A program made the translations under genes and the position numbers. From an uncultured Subdoligranulum sp. (GTDB taxonomy: Bacteria > Bacillota > Clostridia > Oscillospirales > Ruminococcaceae), in contig UQZO01000003.1 in NCBI GenBank assembly GCA_900545545.1, forward strand, positions 1-64,000: DNA of 64,000 nt. Direction: 5' to 3'. The notes beneath the pieces are model-generated. The model made no database searches and was not told the DNA's origin. It was given only the letters and a program-made list of their open reading frames with translations. This document shows positions 50,826 to 59,531 of this stretch, in pieces; the stretch's first letter is position 1, and each line of letters opens with the position of its first letter.

Positions 50826-52841
50826 ATGTTCAACAAGCGCAATCCCATGAAATATTTCTCCGGCAGTGCCTTTGCGCGGCTGCCGCTGTACAAACTGGTG
50901 GCGGGCGGCTCCGCTACCGTGCTGACGGCCAGCATCGGCCTGGGGGTATTTGCGGCCTCCTTTGTTCCGGGTCCTGCGCCGGAGGCTACCCCGACGCCGG
51001 CGCCTGTGGCGACGCCGACGGCAACGCCCGAGCCGACGCCGGAACCGGATATCGAGCTGCTGGCGGATATCAGCGTTATTCAGCAGGATGTGGGCGTGCA
51101 GCTCTATACGCTGCAGGACCAGACTGCCGAAAGCGCACAGACACCGTCCCCGACACCGGAAGAGGATGGCGAAGACACGGATATGACTGGGAAGATTCCG
51201 CTGACCGGCGTGGAAGCCACCGTAACACTGACGGATGCGGAGGGCGAAGCGACCGATTATGCGGTGGATACCGAGACCGGTACAGCTCTGGCGGAAGATG
51301 TGGAACCCGGCGACTATACCGTTACCGTGCAGCCCATTGAGGGCTATGTGGTGCCGGAAAGCGCCACGGTTACGGTGGAAGAAAAGGTCGTCTATAAGGC
51401 GGACGTTGACGCCGTGAAGGATAAGATCCTGCAATCCAGCCAGGTGAACGAGAGCGCTGAGGACTCGGCGGTGAATACCGCCGGTTCTGCACCTATCGCA
51501 GAGGAAGTGACCGATACCGTTCAGTACGCGGAAAGCTCCAAGGAAGAAAAGGGGCGGGTCACTACATACACGGCGAAGCTCAGCAGCAGCGGGCATCTGC
51601 TGCTTTCCAACGGCAGCGAATCTCCGTATCTGCCGATTTATAAGGATGGCACCAAGGAGCTGACCGGTGCCAAGCGCGACAGCGGTTATACAGGGTACAG
51701 CACCATGTCGGTGTGGATGCCCGGTGCGGCGGATTCCATTGTGCTGCTGGGCGAAAACGGCCGCACCATGAGCATGGCACACCGCACGGATGACGGCACC
51801 GCGGTGCTGGCAGAAGGTGAGGAAACCGAAGCAAGCCCGACGCCCGAGGTCACGCCTTCGGCCGAGCCGACCCCGGAAGTGACGCCGGAGCCGACCCCGA
51901 CGGCGACTCCTACCCCCACTCCCAGCCCGACGGCTACCCCGACGCCGACTCCCGCGCCGACGGCCACCCCGACCCCGGAGCCCACGGCTACCCCGACGCC
52001 TGCGCCGACCCAGGCACCTACCGCAACACCGAACGATCCCACGGCAGGCTGGCCCAATGAGATCGAGGCAAGCGCGCTGGCGGGCTATGGTTTTGACGTG
52101 ACCAGCACGGAAAAGATCGAGTACATTTATACCGGCTGGCAGGAAATTGACGGTGCCACGTATTACTACGACCCCGTCACCCATGAGCCGGTTACCGGTA
52201 ACCAGGTCATCCAGGGCGATGTGTATACCTTCGGTGCCGACGGTGCACTGAACCGCACGGCACGCGGCATCGACGTTTCCAAGTTCCAGGGCACCATCGA
52301 CTGGAACGCGGTCAAGGCGGACGGCATCACCTTTGCCATCATCCGCTGCGGCTACCGTGGTTACGGCACGGGCGCACTGGTAGAGGATTCTACCTATCGC
52401 CGCAACATTCAGGGCGCCATCAATGCGGGCCTGAAGGTCGGTGTCTACTTCTACAGCCAGGCCATCAACGAGGCCGAAGCGGTGGAAGAGGCCAGCATGG
52501 TCCTCAGCCTGGTCAGCGGTTACTCGCTGCCGCTGGGCGTCTACTATGATACCGAGTCTGTGGCCGGTGGCCGTGCCAACGCCATCAGTGCCACCCAGCG
52601 TACGGCCTGTGCGGTGGCATTCTGCGAGACCATCCGCAACGCCGGATACAAGGCGGGTGTTTACTCCTACGCAAGCTGGTTCTACAACGCACTGAATTTT
52701 GCAAACATCAGCAAGTACAATATCTGGATCGCGCAGTATCGCGATACCCTCAGCTTCAACTACAAGTACAACATCTGGCAGTACACCGGTTCCGGCCGCG
52801 TCAATGGTATTTCCACGGCGGTTGATATGAATATCGGTTGA
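50826..52841 (+). CDS. Secreted GH25 lysozyme with Pro/Thr-rich linkers
   Basis: A 671-residue cell-wall hydrolase. An N-terminal membrane helix (about 20-44, signal anchor or uncleaved signal), a P-T-P-T/E linker, a SpaA/Cna-like beta domain (about 118-185, GVEATVTLTDAEGEATDY then GDYTVTVQPIEGYVVPE), a second domain, a 60-residue P-T-A-P repeat (about 340-405), a cell-wall-binding-like repeat (YTGWQEIDGATYYYD) and the GH25 domain (about 475-671) with RGIDVSKFQGTIDW and YYDTES, giving the catalytic Asp and Glu. ATG 50826 has GGTAAGG upstream. Bacterial self-wall remodelling is the likely role. Confidence 0.9.
   Translation: MFNKRNPMKYFSGSAFARLPLYKLVAGGSATVLTASIGLGVFAASFVPGPAPEATPTPAPVATPTATPEPTPEPDIELLADISVIQQDVGVQLYTLQDQTAESAQTPSPTPEEDGEDTDMTGKIPLTGVEATVTLTDAEGEATDYAVDTETGTALAEDVEPGDYTVTVQPIEGYVVPESATVTVEEKVVYKADVDAVKDKILQSSQVNESAEDSAVNTAGSAPIAEEVTDTVQYAESSKEEKGRVTTYTAKLSSSGHLLLSNGSESPYLPIYKDGTKELTGAKRDSGYTGYSTMSVWMPGAADSIVLLGENGRTMSMAHRTDDGTAVLAEGEETEASPTPEVTPSAEPTPEVTPEPTPTATPTPTPSPTATPTPTPAPTATPTPEPTATPTPAPTQAPTATPNDPTAGWPNEIEASALAGYGFDVTSTEKIEYIYTGWQEIDGATYYYDPVTHEPVTGNQVIQGDVYTFGADGALNRTARGIDVSKFQGTIDWNAVKADGITFAIIRCGYRGYGTGALVEDSTYRRNIQGAINAGLKVGVYFYSQAINEAEAVEEASMVLSLVSGYSLPLGVYYDTESVAGGRANAISATQRTACAVAFCETIRNAGYKAGVYSYASWFYNALNFANISKYNIWIAQYRDTLSFNYKYNIWQYTGSGRVNGISTAVDMNIG
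51825..52045 (+). repeat. Low-complexity Pro/Thr/Ala/Glu-coding repeat
   Basis: Degenerate 6- to 12-base units such as ccgacgcc, ccgaccccg and gcgacg repeat through the gene, encoding the linker before the wall-binding and GH25 domains. Slipped-strand length change is likely. Confidence 0.85.
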
Positions 52842-52857
52842 TTGTAAAACAGAAAGG

Positions 52858-52890
52858 CGGCGGCCCGGAAACTTCCGGGCCGCCGTTTTT
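52858..52890 (+). terminator. Terminator after the GH25 gene
   Basis: A 13-bp stem, cggcggcccggaa (52858-52870) with ttccgggccgccg (52873-52885), is followed by TTTTT. Confidence 0.95.
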
Positions 52891-52903
52891 GCATCCATGT
52901 ACG

Positions 52904-52934
52904 CAAAAAATAATCGCCCGGCGGCTGCCGGGCG
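52904..52934 (-). terminator. Terminator of the pro operon
   Basis: The stem cgcccggc (52915-52922) pairs with gccgggcg (52927-52934), followed on the minus strand by ATTATTTTTT. Confidence 0.85.
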
Positions 52935-52951
52935 GTTGCTTTTTGAGAAAA

Positions 52952-54244
52952 TCAGTGGCAGGGCGTCTGCAGCATGGAGGCTGCGCCGCCGCGGGTCTGC
53001 CCGTTGCCGCGGATGATGTACTTGTAGGTGCACAGTTCTGCCAGCCCCATGGGGCCGCGGGCATGCAGTTTTTGGGTGCTGATGCCCATTTCGCAGCCCA
53101 GCCCGAATTCGCCGCCATCGGTGAACCGGGTGCTGGCATTGACATACACAGCGGCACTGTCCACACAGGTGGTAAAGCGGTCCGCTGCGGTCATATCGGC
53201 TGTGACGATTGCCTCGCTGTGATGGGTGGAGTGCTTGGCAATGTGGGTGACGGCATCTTCCAGCGAATTGACCACCGCAACGCTGAGCTTGTAGTCAAGA
53301 TATTCGGTGTCAAAATCATCGGGACCAGCGGGCACGCCGTCAATAATGGCGGCAGCGGCCGGGTCCAGATGCAGCTCTACGGGGGGCAGCCCCGCCGCTG
53401 CCCGGTCATCCACCAGGCACTTTTTCAGCATTGGCAGGAATTTCTCGGCTACCTCGTGATGCACCAGCAGCGCTTCTTCGGCGTTGCAGACGCTGGGGCG
53501 GCTGGTTTTGGCATTCTCCACAATGCGCAGCGCCATATCGAGATCGGCGGCCGCATCCACGTACACATGGCAGATGCCGGTGCCGGTCTGGATGCAGGGG
53601 ACAGTAGCATTCTCCACGCAGGCGCGGATCAGCCCGGCGCCGCCGCGGGGAATCAGCAGATCCACCAGGCCGTCGGCGGTCATCAGTTCATTGGCGCTAG
53701 CGTGGCTGGTGTCTTCAATCAGGCTGATGGCACACTCCGGCAGATGAGCTTTGCGAAGCCCTGCCCGCAGTGCCTCCACGATGGCGTGGCAGCTGCTCCA
53801 GGCATCCCGGCCGCAGCGCAGCACGCAGGCGCTGCCCGCTTTGATGGCCAGGGCAGCCGCATCACTGGTGACATTGGGACGGCTCTCATAGATGATCGCA
53901 ATCACACCCATGGGCACAGCGGTCTTTTCAATCACCAGGCCGTTGGGGCGCACGATCTTGCGCAGTACAGTGCCCACCGGATCGGGCAGCGCGGCGACCT
54001 CCCGCATGCCCTTGGCCATGTCGGTCAGGCGGCAGGGGGTCAGGGCCAGGCGGTCCAGCATTACATCGCTGACGCGGCCGCGGGCGGCATCCAGGTCTTT
54101 CTTGTTGGCAGCCAGAATTTCATCCTGGGCGGCAATCAGCGCAACCGCCATCGCTTCCAACGCTTCATTTTTGGTGTGGGTATCCGCCAGTGCCAGCGGC
54201 AGGCGGGCACCTTGCGCCAGCTGCAAAATTTCCTGGGTTGTCAT
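52952..54244 (-). CDS. proA: Gamma-glutamyl phosphate reductase
   Basis: A 430-residue NADPH-dependent enzyme making glutamate semialdehyde in proline synthesis. The catalytic Cys lies in ENATVPCIQTGTGICHVYVD (near 243); GVIAIIYESRPNVTSDAA (near 117) and FGLGCEMGISTQKLHARGP near the end are family blocks. The ATG at 54244 overlaps the proB stop by four bases, so ProB and ProA, which form a channelling complex, are coupled. Length is normal. Confidence 0.97.
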   Translation of the reverse strand: MTTQEILQLAQGARLPLALADTHTKNEALEAMAVALIAAQDEILAANKKDLDAARGRVSDVMLDRLALTPCRLTDMAKGMREVAALPDPVGTVLRKIVRPNGLVIEKTAVPMGVIAIIYESRPNVTSDAAALAIKAGSACVLRCGRDAWSSCHAIVEALRAGLRKAHLPECAISLIEDTSHASANELMTADGLVDLLIPRGGAGLIRACVENATVPCIQTGTGICHVYVDAAADLDMALRIVENAKTSRPSVCNAEEALLVHHEVAEKFLPMLKKCLVDDRAAAGLPPVELHLDPAAAAIIDGVPAGPDDFDTEYLDYKLSVAVVNSLEDAVTHIAKHSTHHSEAIVTADMTAADRFTTCVDSAAVYVNASTRFTDGGEFGLGCEMGISTQKLHARGPMGLAELCTYKYIIRGNGQTRGGAASMLQTPCH

Positions 54245-55017
54245 TGAGGGACCTCCTTTTTGCCGATGAACCGGGTGCCAACGGATTTGCCCTCGAGAAT
54301 ATCGTAGAGGATATCGGCATGGGAACCGTTGGTAATGATCATATCAACGCCTGCGCGGGTGGCACGCTTGGCGGCCACGACCTTCGTCAGCATGCCGCCG
54401 GTACCCAGCGAAGAACCGGCCCCGCCGGCCAGACGCTCGATCTCAGGGGTGATTTCTTCCACCACGGGAATCAGCTTGGCATCGGGATGGGTGTGAGGAT
54501 CGGCGGTGTACAGGCCGTCGATGTCGGACAGCAGGATCACAAGGTCTGCGTGAATGCACTGCGCTACCAGAGCGGCCAGGGTGTCGTTGTCGCCCAGGGA
54601 ATATTCCTCGATGGCAATGGGGTCGTTTTCGTTGATGATGGGAATCGCCCCCAGCTGCAGCAGGCGCTCCAGAGTGGTGCACAGGTTGCGCAGCCGGTTT
54701 TCGTGGTCGAAGTCCTCCCAGGTCAGCAGCATCTGAGCCACCGTGTGGTTGTACTGGCTGAACAGCCGGTCGTAGGTGTACATCAATTCACACTGACCTA
54801 CCGCAGCCGCTGCCTGCTTGGTGGTGATATCTTTGGGCTTCTGGATCTGCAGCTTGCCCACGCCCAGGCCGGTGGCCGCCGAAGAGACGACGATCAGCTC
54901 GTGGCCGGCATTTTTGATGTCACTCCATACCTTGACGAGGTCTTCGGTGTGGCGGATATTCAGCCGCCCGCCCGGATGGGCGATGGTGCTGGTGCCGACC
55001 TTAACAACGATTCGCAT
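54241..55017 (-). CDS. proB: Glutamate 5-kinase, short form without PUA domain
   Basis: A 258-residue kinase of the amino acid kinase fold phosphorylating the glutamate side chain. VKVGTSTIAHPGGRLN at the start, INENDPIAIEEYSLGDNDTL (near 132) and GTGGMLTKVVAAKRATRAGV (near 213) are intact. The C-terminal PUA domain of the 365-residue enzymes is missing naturally, not by truncation, as the end coincides with the domain border. It lies three bases after proC and overlaps proA by four bases. Confidence 0.96.
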   Translation of the reverse strand: MRIVVKVGTSTIAHPGGRLNIRHTEDLVKVWSDIKNAGHELIVVSSAATGLGVGKLQIQKPKDITTKQAAAAVGQCELMYTYDRLFSQYNHTVAQMLLTWEDFDHENRLRNLCTTLERLLQLGAIPIINENDPIAIEEYSLGDNDTLAALVAQCIHADLVILLSDIDGLYTADPHTHPDAKLIPVVEEITPEIERLAGGAGSSLGTGGMLTKVVAAKRATRAGVDMIITNGSHADILYDILEGKSVGTRFIGKKEVPQ

Positions 55018-55020
55018 GAT

Positions 55021-55824
55021 TTACTTCCCCAATTCCTTTGTTTTTTCAAACGCAGCCAGTACGGCGTCGGTCACGGCACCGCGGAAGGCGCGCTGCTCCA
55101 GCAGGCGCACCCCCTGAATGGTGGAACCGCCCGGGCTGCAGACGGCGTCTTTCAGCGCACCGGGATGCTGGCCGCTTTCCAGTACCATGCGGGCGCTGCC
55201 CAATACGGTCTGTGCTGCATATTCCTGCGCTTTGGCGCGGGGCAGACCGGCTGCCACGCCGCCGTCGGCCAGCGCCTCGATGAACTGATACACCCAGGCC
55301 GGGCCGCAGCCGGATACCGCACTGGCGGCATCGATGAGGCTTTCGGGCACTTCGTCCAGCTGCCCGGCGGGGGACATGGCGCGGAGCCACTCACTCAGCT
55401 GTTCAGGTTCCACATCGTCGTAGCAGTACTGGATCATGCCGGCGCCCAGAGCTACCGGGGTGTTGGGCATCATGCGGATGATGGGGTAGCCGCTGCCGGC
55501 CATCTGGCGGATCTGGTGCATTGTCAGCCCGGCGGCCATCGTTACCAGCACAAAAGGACGGCTCTCGGCACGGGATTCCAGTACCGGGGCCAGTTCGTCC
55601 AGCATATCTTCCATCATCTGGGGTTTCACACCCAAAAAGATAAAGTCACAGATTCCGGCTACCTGCTCGTTGGTACCGCAGGCACAGCCCAGTTCCTCGG
55701 CCAGGGCCTGCGCCTTGGCCGGGGTGCGGTTGGCAAGCAGCACATCCCCGGCACCGGCTCCCTTGCAGACAGCCCGCGCGACGGCGCCGCCCATATTGCC
55801 ACAGCCGATAAAACCGTATTTCAT
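55021..55824 (-). CDS. proC: Pyrroline-5-carboxylate reductase
   Basis: A 267-residue NAD(P)H enzyme for the last step of proline synthesis. Rossmann motif GFIGCGNMGGAVA at residue 4, FLGVKPQMMEDML (near 72) and SGCGPAWVYQFIEALADGGV (near 172) are typical. GGAGGGTAA precedes the ATG at 55824. It is the first gene of the proC-proB-proA operon, which holds the whole route from glutamate. No T-box leader is seen in the short upstream region. Confidence 0.96.
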   Translation of the reverse strand: MKYGFIGCGNMGGAVARAVCKGAGAGDVLLANRTPAKAQALAEELGCACGTNEQVAGICDFIFLGVKPQMMEDMLDELAPVLESRAESRPFVLVTMAAGLTMHQIRQMAGSGYPIIRMMPNTPVALGAGMIQYCYDDVEPEQLSEWLRAMSPAGQLDEVPESLIDAASAVSGCGPAWVYQFIEALADGGVAAGLPRAKAQEYAAQTVLGSARMVLESGQHPGALKDAVCSPGGSTIQGVRLLEQRAFRGAVTDAVLAAFEKTKELGK

Positions 55825-55878
55825 GGTAGTTACCCTCCATTACATTTGGCATATACTATCAGTTTATATATATTTGTA

Positions 55879-55907
55879 ATGGTAGCGCACCGGGAACATT
55901 TTGTCAA
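55879..55907 (-). promoter_or_regulatory. Promoter of proC-proB-proA
   Basis: On the minus strand TTGACA (complement of 55902-55907) and TACCAT (complement of 55879-55884) have 17-base spacing. Confidence 0.55.
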
Positions 55908-55950
55908 TCAAAAGGTGGGGCGGGGGACTGGAAATTCCCCCGAAATTTGC

Positions 55951-55956
55951 TATAAT
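55951..55956 (+). promoter_or_regulatory. Extended -10 promoter of the aldo/keto reductase
   Basis: TGC-TATAAT lies 39 bases before the start. A CGGGGG/CCCCCG inverted repeat (55921-55941) lies over the place a -35 box would occupy, a possible regulator site. Confidence 0.6.
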
Positions 55957-55995
55957 ACAAACAGAGTCAAAATACTGCAAAAAGAGGCGAACCCT

Positions 55996-57009
55996 ATGCA
56001 ATATGTACAGTTGGGCCAGACCGGCCTGAAAATCTCCCGCCTGGGCTTCGGCGGCATTCCCATTCAGCGCATCGACCAGCCCGGCACCCGGGAGCTGCTC
56101 AAGGCAGCCCATGAAGCAGGCGTGAATTACATTGATACCGCCCGCGCCTACACCGTCAGCGAAAGCTGGATCGGTCAGTCGCTGGAGGAGCTGGGCCTGC
56201 GGGATGCCTTTGTGCTGGCCACCAAGTGCCGCGCCTTGACCAAGGCGGATATGGAGGCCGAACTGGCCCAGAGCCTGAAAAATCTGCGCACCGACCATAT
56301 TGAACTCTACCAGTTCCACAATCCCAGCATGGAGGATCTGCAGAAAATCCTTGCCCCCGGCGGTTCGATGGAAGCACTGCTGGAAGCCAAGGCCAAAGGC
56401 GTTGTGGGTCATATCGGCCTGACGGCGCACCTGGCTGCGGTGTTTGAGGCGGCGCTGGACGTTCCGGAAATCGAAACCATCATGTTCCCTTACAACATTG
56501 TGGAACAGCAGGGCGCCGAGCTCATCGAGCGCTGCGCTAAGGCCGGCAAAGGCTTCATTGACATGAAGCCGCTGGCGGGCGGCGCCATCGAGGACGGTCG
56601 TCTGGCGCTGCGGTATGTTCTGTCCAACCCCAACGTGACGGTGTCCATCCCCGGCATGGCGGCTGTGGAGGAACTGGAATGCAACATCAAAGGGGCCGGG
56701 AACATTGCCCCGCTCACCGAGGAAGAGCAGGCTGCCTGCCAGAAGGTGCGCGACGAGCTGGGCACCCAGTTCTGCCGCCGCTGCAACTACTGCGCCCCCT
56801 GCACGGTGGGCATCTCTATCCCCAACGTGTTCCTGTTCCAGGGGTACCTCAACCGGTACGGCCTGGAGGGCTGGGGCCGTGAGCGCTACGCCACGCTGAA
56901 AGTCAAGGCCGGTGCCTGCATCCAGTGCGGTGCCTGCGAGACCCGCTGCCCCTACAATCTGCCCATTCGCAGCATGATGAAAAAGGCCGCCGAGGACTTC
57001 GGCGAATAA
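55996..57009 (+). CDS. Aldo/keto reductase with C-terminal ferredoxin-type clusters
   Basis: A 337-residue fusion. An aldo/keto reductase barrel (1-260) starts YVQLGQTGLKISRLGFGG and keeps Asp and Tyr in YIDTARAYTVSESWIG, Lys in LATKCR and His in YQFHNPS. The C-terminal 80 residues hold Cys motifs FCRRCNYCAPC and ACIQCGACETRCPYNLP, typical of a bacterial 4Fe-4S domain. Such oxygen-sensitive reductases are frequent in clostridia; the substrate is unknown. ATG 55996 follows AAAGAGGCG; a very long ORF extending to 54190 on this strand runs through proB/proC and is not real. Confidence 0.92.
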   Translation: MQYVQLGQTGLKISRLGFGGIPIQRIDQPGTRELLKAAHEAGVNYIDTARAYTVSESWIGQSLEELGLRDAFVLATKCRALTKADMEAELAQSLKNLRTDHIELYQFHNPSMEDLQKILAPGGSMEALLEAKAKGVVGHIGLTAHLAAVFEAALDVPEIETIMFPYNIVEQQGAELIERCAKAGKGFIDMKPLAGGAIEDGRLALRYVLSNPNVTVSIPGMAAVEELECNIKGAGNIAPLTEEEQAACQKVRDELGTQFCRRCNYCAPCTVGISIPNVFLFQGYLNRYGLEGWGRERYATLKVKAGACIQCGACETRCPYNLPIRSMMKKAAEDFGE

Positions 57010-57022
57010 CCAAACATCCCCG

Positions 57023-57056
57023 CACGGGGCGGCAAAAGACCGCTCCGTGTTTTTTT
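57023..57056 (+). terminator. Terminator after the aldo/keto reductase
   Basis: The stem cacgg-g-gcgg (57023-57032) pairs with ccgc-t-ccgtg (57040-57049), followed by seven T. Confidence 0.92.
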
Positions 57057-57090
57057 GTGGCAAAAAGCGGAAAAAATTTTGTGGGGAGTG

Positions 57091-57119
57091 TTGTTTTTCC
57101 GGCTCCCGGCGTGTATAAT
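57091..57119 (+). promoter_or_regulatory. Promoter of the cysteine desulfurase-thiI-cinA operon
   Basis: TTGTTT (57091-57096) and TATAAT (57114-57119) have 17-base spacing. Confidence 0.72.
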
Positions 57120-57159
57120 TTATCCTGTATAATTTTGTGCAAAAATGTGAGGAATCAGT

Positions 57160-58317
57160 ATGCTTTCCGACCCTCAGCTTCATTATCTGGATAATGCCGC
57201 AACCACCCGCATTGACCCGGCGGTGACCGAGGTCATCCACGATGCGCTGGTGGAACTGTGGGCCAACCCCAGCAGCCTGTATGACCCGGCCGTGGCTGCG
57301 CAGGACGGCATCGAAAACGCCCGTGCCCGAATTGCCAAAACGCTGCATTGCCGCAGCGACGAAATTTACTTTACCGGCTGCGGCACCGAGGGCAACAATA
57401 TGGCTGTGTGGGGGGCAGCAATGCCCCGGCGGCATTGGGGCAACAAAGTGGTGGTGTCCGGCTTTGAACACCCCAGCGTGCAGCTTGCGGCCCGTGCGCT
57501 GAAAAACGAAGGTTTCAACGTGGTGGAAATTCTGCCCGAAGCTGACGGCCATCTGGATGTGGATAAATTTCTGGCAGCGGTGGACAAGAACACCGTGCTG
57601 GCTTCCTGCATGGCAGTCAACAACGAGACCGGCGCCGTGCAGGATATCGCCGCGCTGGCAGCGGGCATCAAGGCACGCAACAGCCGCACCCATTTCCATG
57701 TGGATGCGGTGCAGGCGTGGCTGCGCCTTCCTATCGACCTGCAGAAGTGGGCCGGGGTGGACACGCTGTCGGTTTCCGGCCATAAGATTCATGCCCCCAA
57801 AGGCATCGGTGCGCTGTTTATCCGGGACAGCCAGCGCCAGACCCTGCGCCCGCCCTACTGCGGCGGCCATCAGGAGCGCGGCATGCGCCCCGGTACCGAG
57901 AACACGCCCTATATTGTAGGCCTTGGCCTTGCGGCGGCCAAGGGGTATCAGGCCATGCGCAACCGCAACCAGCATATTGTGGCGCTCAATCACCGTCTGC
58001 GCCAGGGGCTTGCGGCACTGCCCGGCATCACCATCAATTCCCCGGTGGATGCCGTGCCCGAAGTGGTCAATTTCTCCACGGGCAGCGTCAACAGCCAGAC
58101 CTTTATCAACTACCTCAATACCCGGGGCGTGCTGGTTTCGGGTGGCAGCGCCTGCGACAAAGGCGAGCCCAGCCACACGCTGGAGGCGATGGGCTGCGAT
58201 GAGCGCACCATTCACACCGCGCTGCGCGTGAGCTTCTGCGATGACAATACCGAGGAAGATGTGGACGCCCTGCTGGATGGTCTGGCAAACGGCCTCAAGA
58301 GCTTGCAGCATATCTGA
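57160..58317 (+). CDS. Cysteine desulfurase (NifS/IscS-like, ThiI partner)
   Basis: A 385-residue PLP enzyme taking sulfur from cysteine. LDNAATTRIDPAV at the start, VDAVQAWLRLPIDL with the PLP Asp, the Schiff-base Lys in SGHKIHAPKGIGALF (near 206) and a short catalytic loop SGGSACDKGEPSHTLEAMG (Cys near 330) are seen. It lies 20 bases before thiI, the arrangement of Bacillus nifZ, so it most likely hands persulfide to ThiI for 4-thiouridine. Role in Fe-S assembly cannot be excluded. Confidence 0.94.
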   Translation: MLSDPQLHYLDNAATTRIDPAVTEVIHDALVELWANPSSLYDPAVAAQDGIENARARIAKTLHCRSDEIYFTGCGTEGNNMAVWGAAMPRRHWGNKVVVSGFEHPSVQLAARALKNEGFNVVEILPEADGHLDVDKFLAAVDKNTVLASCMAVNNETGAVQDIAALAAGIKARNSRTHFHVDAVQAWLRLPIDLQKWAGVDTLSVSGHKIHAPKGIGALFIRDSQRQTLRPPYCGGHQERGMRPGTENTPYIVGLGLAAAKGYQAMRNRNQHIVALNHRLRQGLAALPGITINSPVDAVPEVVNFSTGSVNSQTFINYLNTRGVLVSGGSACDKGEPSHTLEAMGCDERTIHTALRVSFCDDNTEEDVDALLDGLANGLKSLQHI

Positions 58318-58337
58318 ACAATCGAAAGGCAATCCCT

Positions 58338-59531
58338 ATGAAAGAAATCATTCTGGCCTACCAGGGCGAAATGACCCTCAAAGGCCTTAACCGCGGCAAG
58401 TTCGAAGCCCGTCTTGCCAAGATTATCCGCTGGCGGCTGGAACCGCTGGGCAAGTTTAAAGTGTACCAGGCCCAGAGCACGGTTTTTATCGAACCGTTGG
58501 AGGATGGCCTGGATATGGATGAGGCTTTCCGCCGCGTCTCCCGCGTGTTCGGCATCGTCAAGATGAGCCGCGCCGTGGAGTGTAGCAAGGAATTTTCCGC
58601 CATCTGTGAGACGGCCGAAGCCTACCTGGGCCAGACGCTGCGCGGCCTGCGCACCTTCAAGGTGGAGGCCAAGCGCGCCGACAAGGCCTATCCCATGAAG
58701 AGCCCGGAAATCTGCCGTGAACTGGGCGCCTATCTGCTGGACAAGCACCATCATCTGCGGGTGGATGTGCACAAACCGCAGCTGGAGATCATGGTAGAAA
58801 TCCGCGACCGCGCCGCTTATGTGCATGGCCCCAAAGTGGAAGCGGCAGGCGGCCTGCCGGTGGGCACCAGCGGACGGGCACTGAATCTGCTTTCGGGCGG
58901 CATCGACAGCCCTGTGGCGGCCTGGTGCATGGCCCGCCGCGGTCTGGCGCTGCATCACATCCATTTTGCCAGCCCGCCGTATACCAGCCTGCGCGCCAAG
59001 CTCAAGGTACAGAAGTTGGCCCAGGAACTGGTGGAATACACTGGCAACTGCACGCTGTTCGTGGTGCCGTATACCAAACCCCAGGAATACATCCGTGACC
59101 ATGCACCCGATGTGCTGTTCACGGTACTCATGCGCCGCAGCATGCTGCGCATCGCCAAGCAGGTAGCCGATAAACTGGAGCTGCAGGCCCTCATCACCGG
59201 GGAAAGCCTGGCCCAGGTGGCCAGCCAGACGATGGCGGCCCTGGCCTGCACCGACGCGGCCCAGGACCTGCCGGTGCTGCGCCCCTGCATCGGTATGGAC
59301 AAAACCGAGATTATTTCCATCTCCCGCAAGATCGGCACCTTTGATACATCCATCGAACCCTATGAGGATTGCTGCACGATCTTTACGCCGCCCCATCCCA
59401 AAACCAACCCGACGCTGGCGGAAATTCTGGCGGCGGAGGAGGCTATGCCCGACCTGACAGCTTTGGAAACCGAGGCTGCCGAGCAGGTGGAGAAGATCGC
59501 CATTCGTATGGGAGAGGATGATTTGCTGTGA
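58338..59531 (+). CDS. thiI: tRNA uracil 4-sulfurtransferase ThiI
   Basis: A 397-residue enzyme making 4-thiouridine at U8 of tRNA. NFLD and THUMP domains (about 1-165), then the ATP-pyrophosphatase domain with PP-loop LSGGIDSPVAAW (near 184) and a Cys-containing CCTIFTPPHPKTNPTL segment near the end. The rhodanese domain of the E. coli enzyme is absent, as in Bacillus, so it needs the desulfurase encoded upstream. Its stop overlaps the cinA GTG start. Confidence 0.96.
   Translation: MKEIILAYQGEMTLKGLNRGKFEARLAKIIRWRLEPLGKFKVYQAQSTVFIEPLEDGLDMDEAFRRVSRVFGIVKMSRAVECSKEFSAICETAEAYLGQTLRGLRTFKVEAKRADKAYPMKSPEICRELGAYLLDKHHHLRVDVHKPQLEIMVEIRDRAAYVHGPKVEAAGGLPVGTSGRALNLLSGGIDSPVAAWCMARRGLALHHIHFASPPYTSLRAKLKVQKLAQELVEYTGNCTLFVVPYTKPQEYIRDHAPDVLFTVLMRRSMLRIAKQVADKLELQALITGESLAQVASQTMAALACTDAAQDLPVLRPCIGMDKTEIISISRKIGTFDTSIEPYEDCCTIFTPPHPKTNPTLAEILAAEEAMPDLTALETEAAEQVEKIAIRMGEDDLL

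Noticed and set aside
51825..52045. CRISPR-like or satellite repeat
   Set aside because: Units are irregular and in frame with a Pro/Thr linker inside the GH25 gene; no spacers of constant length.
54190..55995. Plus-strand frame continuing 602 codons upstream of the aldo/keto reductase
   Set aside because: It runs antisense through proB and proC; the reductase has its own promoter, RBS and ATG at 55996.
55825..55995. T-box leader for the proline operon
   Set aside because: No T-box AGGGUGGNACCGCG sequence or room for the specifier stem between promoter and proC.
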